From contig CAVVSD010000005.1 in assembly GCA_963750895.1 (NCBI GenBank), forward strand, positions 62,001-126,000: a stretch of 64,000 nt of DNA. Direction: 5' to 3'. How positions within the stretch are numbered: position 1 is the first letter of the stretch; each line of letters opens with the position of its first letter. Positions 63,543-64,000 of the stretch are shown piece after piece. Source of the stretch: CAVVSD01 sp963750895. GTDB lineage: Bacteria > Actinomycetota > Thermoleophilia > Solirubrobacterales > Solirubrobacteraceae. The translations under genes and the position numbers were made by a program. The notes below the pieces were generated by a model that had not been told where the DNA came from, ran no database searches, and was given only the letters and a program-made list of their open reading frames with translations.

Positions 63543-64000
63543 GTGCCGCCGGTCGCAAGGGTCGAGCCCATCACGACGGCCCGTGCGCTGCGCGGGCCGT
63601 TCGACTACCTGCGGCCCGAGGGCGTCGGCGTGGGGTCGATGCTCGTCGTCCCGTTCGGCCACCGCGACGTGCTCGGCGTCGTCGTCGGGATCGCCGAGGA
63701 GTCCGAGGTCGCAGACGAGCGCCTCGTCGAGCCCCGCGAGGTGCTCGACGCGGAGCTCCCCGTCGATCTCGTCGAGCTCGCGGGCTGGATCGCGGTCGAG
63801 TACTGCTCCACGCCGGCGCGCGGGCTCTCGCTCGTCTCCCCGCACCCGGGCGCGAAGGCGCGCATGGCGTGGTGGGCGGAGGCGATCGGCCCGCCCGACG
63901 GGCTCACGGAGCGCCAGACGGCGCTGCTCGCGTCGGTCGGGACGCCGCGGGTCGCCGGTCAGGACCTCCCCGCGCTGCGGCGCCTGGAGCGCCGCGGGCT
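63543..64000 (+). CDS. priA: Primosomal protein N' (PriA), 3' partial
   Basis: The open frame from GTG 63543 runs off the window without a stop, so only ~152 residues of a usually ~650-730-aa helicase are seen. The N-terminal 3'-DNA-binding domain is recognisable: VEPITTARALRGPFDYLRPEG, VGSMLVVPFGHRDVLGVVVGIAEES, LDAELPVDLVELAGWIAVEYCS and TPARGLSLVSPHP. PriA restarts replication at collapsed forks. The gap to divergent rsmB is 43 nt. Confidence 0.88.
   Translation, partial: MPPVARVEPITTARALRGPFDYLRPEGVGVGSMLVVPFGHRDVLGVVVGIAEESEVADERLVEPREVLDAELPVDLVELAGWIAVEYCSTPARGLSLVSPHPGAKARMAWWAEAIGPPDGLTERQTALLASVGTPRVAGQDLPALRRLERRG

Overview
The window is about 72-75% GC and almost entirely coding. 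It looks like a chromosomal core region of a deep-branching Actinomycetota, most likely class Thermoleophilia (Solirubrobacterales-like). This is inferred from base composition, a WhiG/FliA-type sigma factor beside xerD, a SepIVA-like coiled-coil gene beside coaD, an actinobacterial-type c-di-AMP riboswitch on a secreted CAP-domain gene, and gene order. No 16S, tRNA, CRISPR array or insertion sequence was found, so the assignment rests on context only.

Layout. 1-8.1 kb: end of a DUF11-repeat surface protein, a membrane protein, sigma factor, XerD, an L,D-transpeptidase and a HAD nucleotidase. 8.2-15.3 kb: alpha/beta hydrolase, ilvD, two unknown genes, thiD, dprA and a ComM-type ATPase. 15.4-21 kb: yraN, then the minus-strand block ffh-rpsP-khpA-rimM-trmD-rplS-lepB-rnhB. 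21-32.7 kb: a sensor kinase, then yceD-(GNAT inserted on the opposite strand)-rpmF-plsX-acpP-rnc-smc-secreted protein-ftsY-nfeD-SPFH protein. 32.7-36.4 kb: P450, acyl-CoA synthetase and an unknown protein. 36.5-37.2 kb: c-di-AMP riboswitch and CAP protein. 37.3-42.2 kb: rpmB-dhaL-recG-rsmD-coaD-sepIVA-like. 42.2-45.1 kb: tartrate/malate-type dehydrogenase, DASS transporter and a small membrane protein. 45.1-48.5 kb: ribD-ribE-ribBA-ribH. 48.5-54.8 kb: a polyprenol-glycan cluster (two membrane glycosyltransferases, a DPM1-like GT2, a methyltransferase, a flippase). 54.8-55.3 kb: a large palindrome and a small ribbon-helix-helix-like gene. 55.3-61.3 kb: response regulator, histidine kinase, LuxR regulator, ABC ATPase and FtsX-type permease in one overlapping operon. 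61.3-64 kb: rpe, a zinc-ribbon protein, rsmB and the start of priA, which runs off the window.

Most genes form tightly packed operons with ATGA, GTGA, TGATG or CTGA overlaps. Several starts can only be CTG (rnc, dhaL, probably the sigma factor and flippase). Three convergent pairs end on, or within a duplication of, a palindromic CTAG.

A recurring feature is single-base frameshifts. Fifteen indels (12 insertions, 3 deletions, mostly in G/C runs) split ten otherwise intact genes: sigma factor, secreted protein, P450, acyl-CoA ligase, unknown 35.5 kb gene, glycosyltransferase, flippase, RHH protein, ABC permease (five) and ABC ATPase. Domains and codon bias continue across every break, so I treat these as probable assembly errors rather than gene decay, and give each gene its full reconstructed span.
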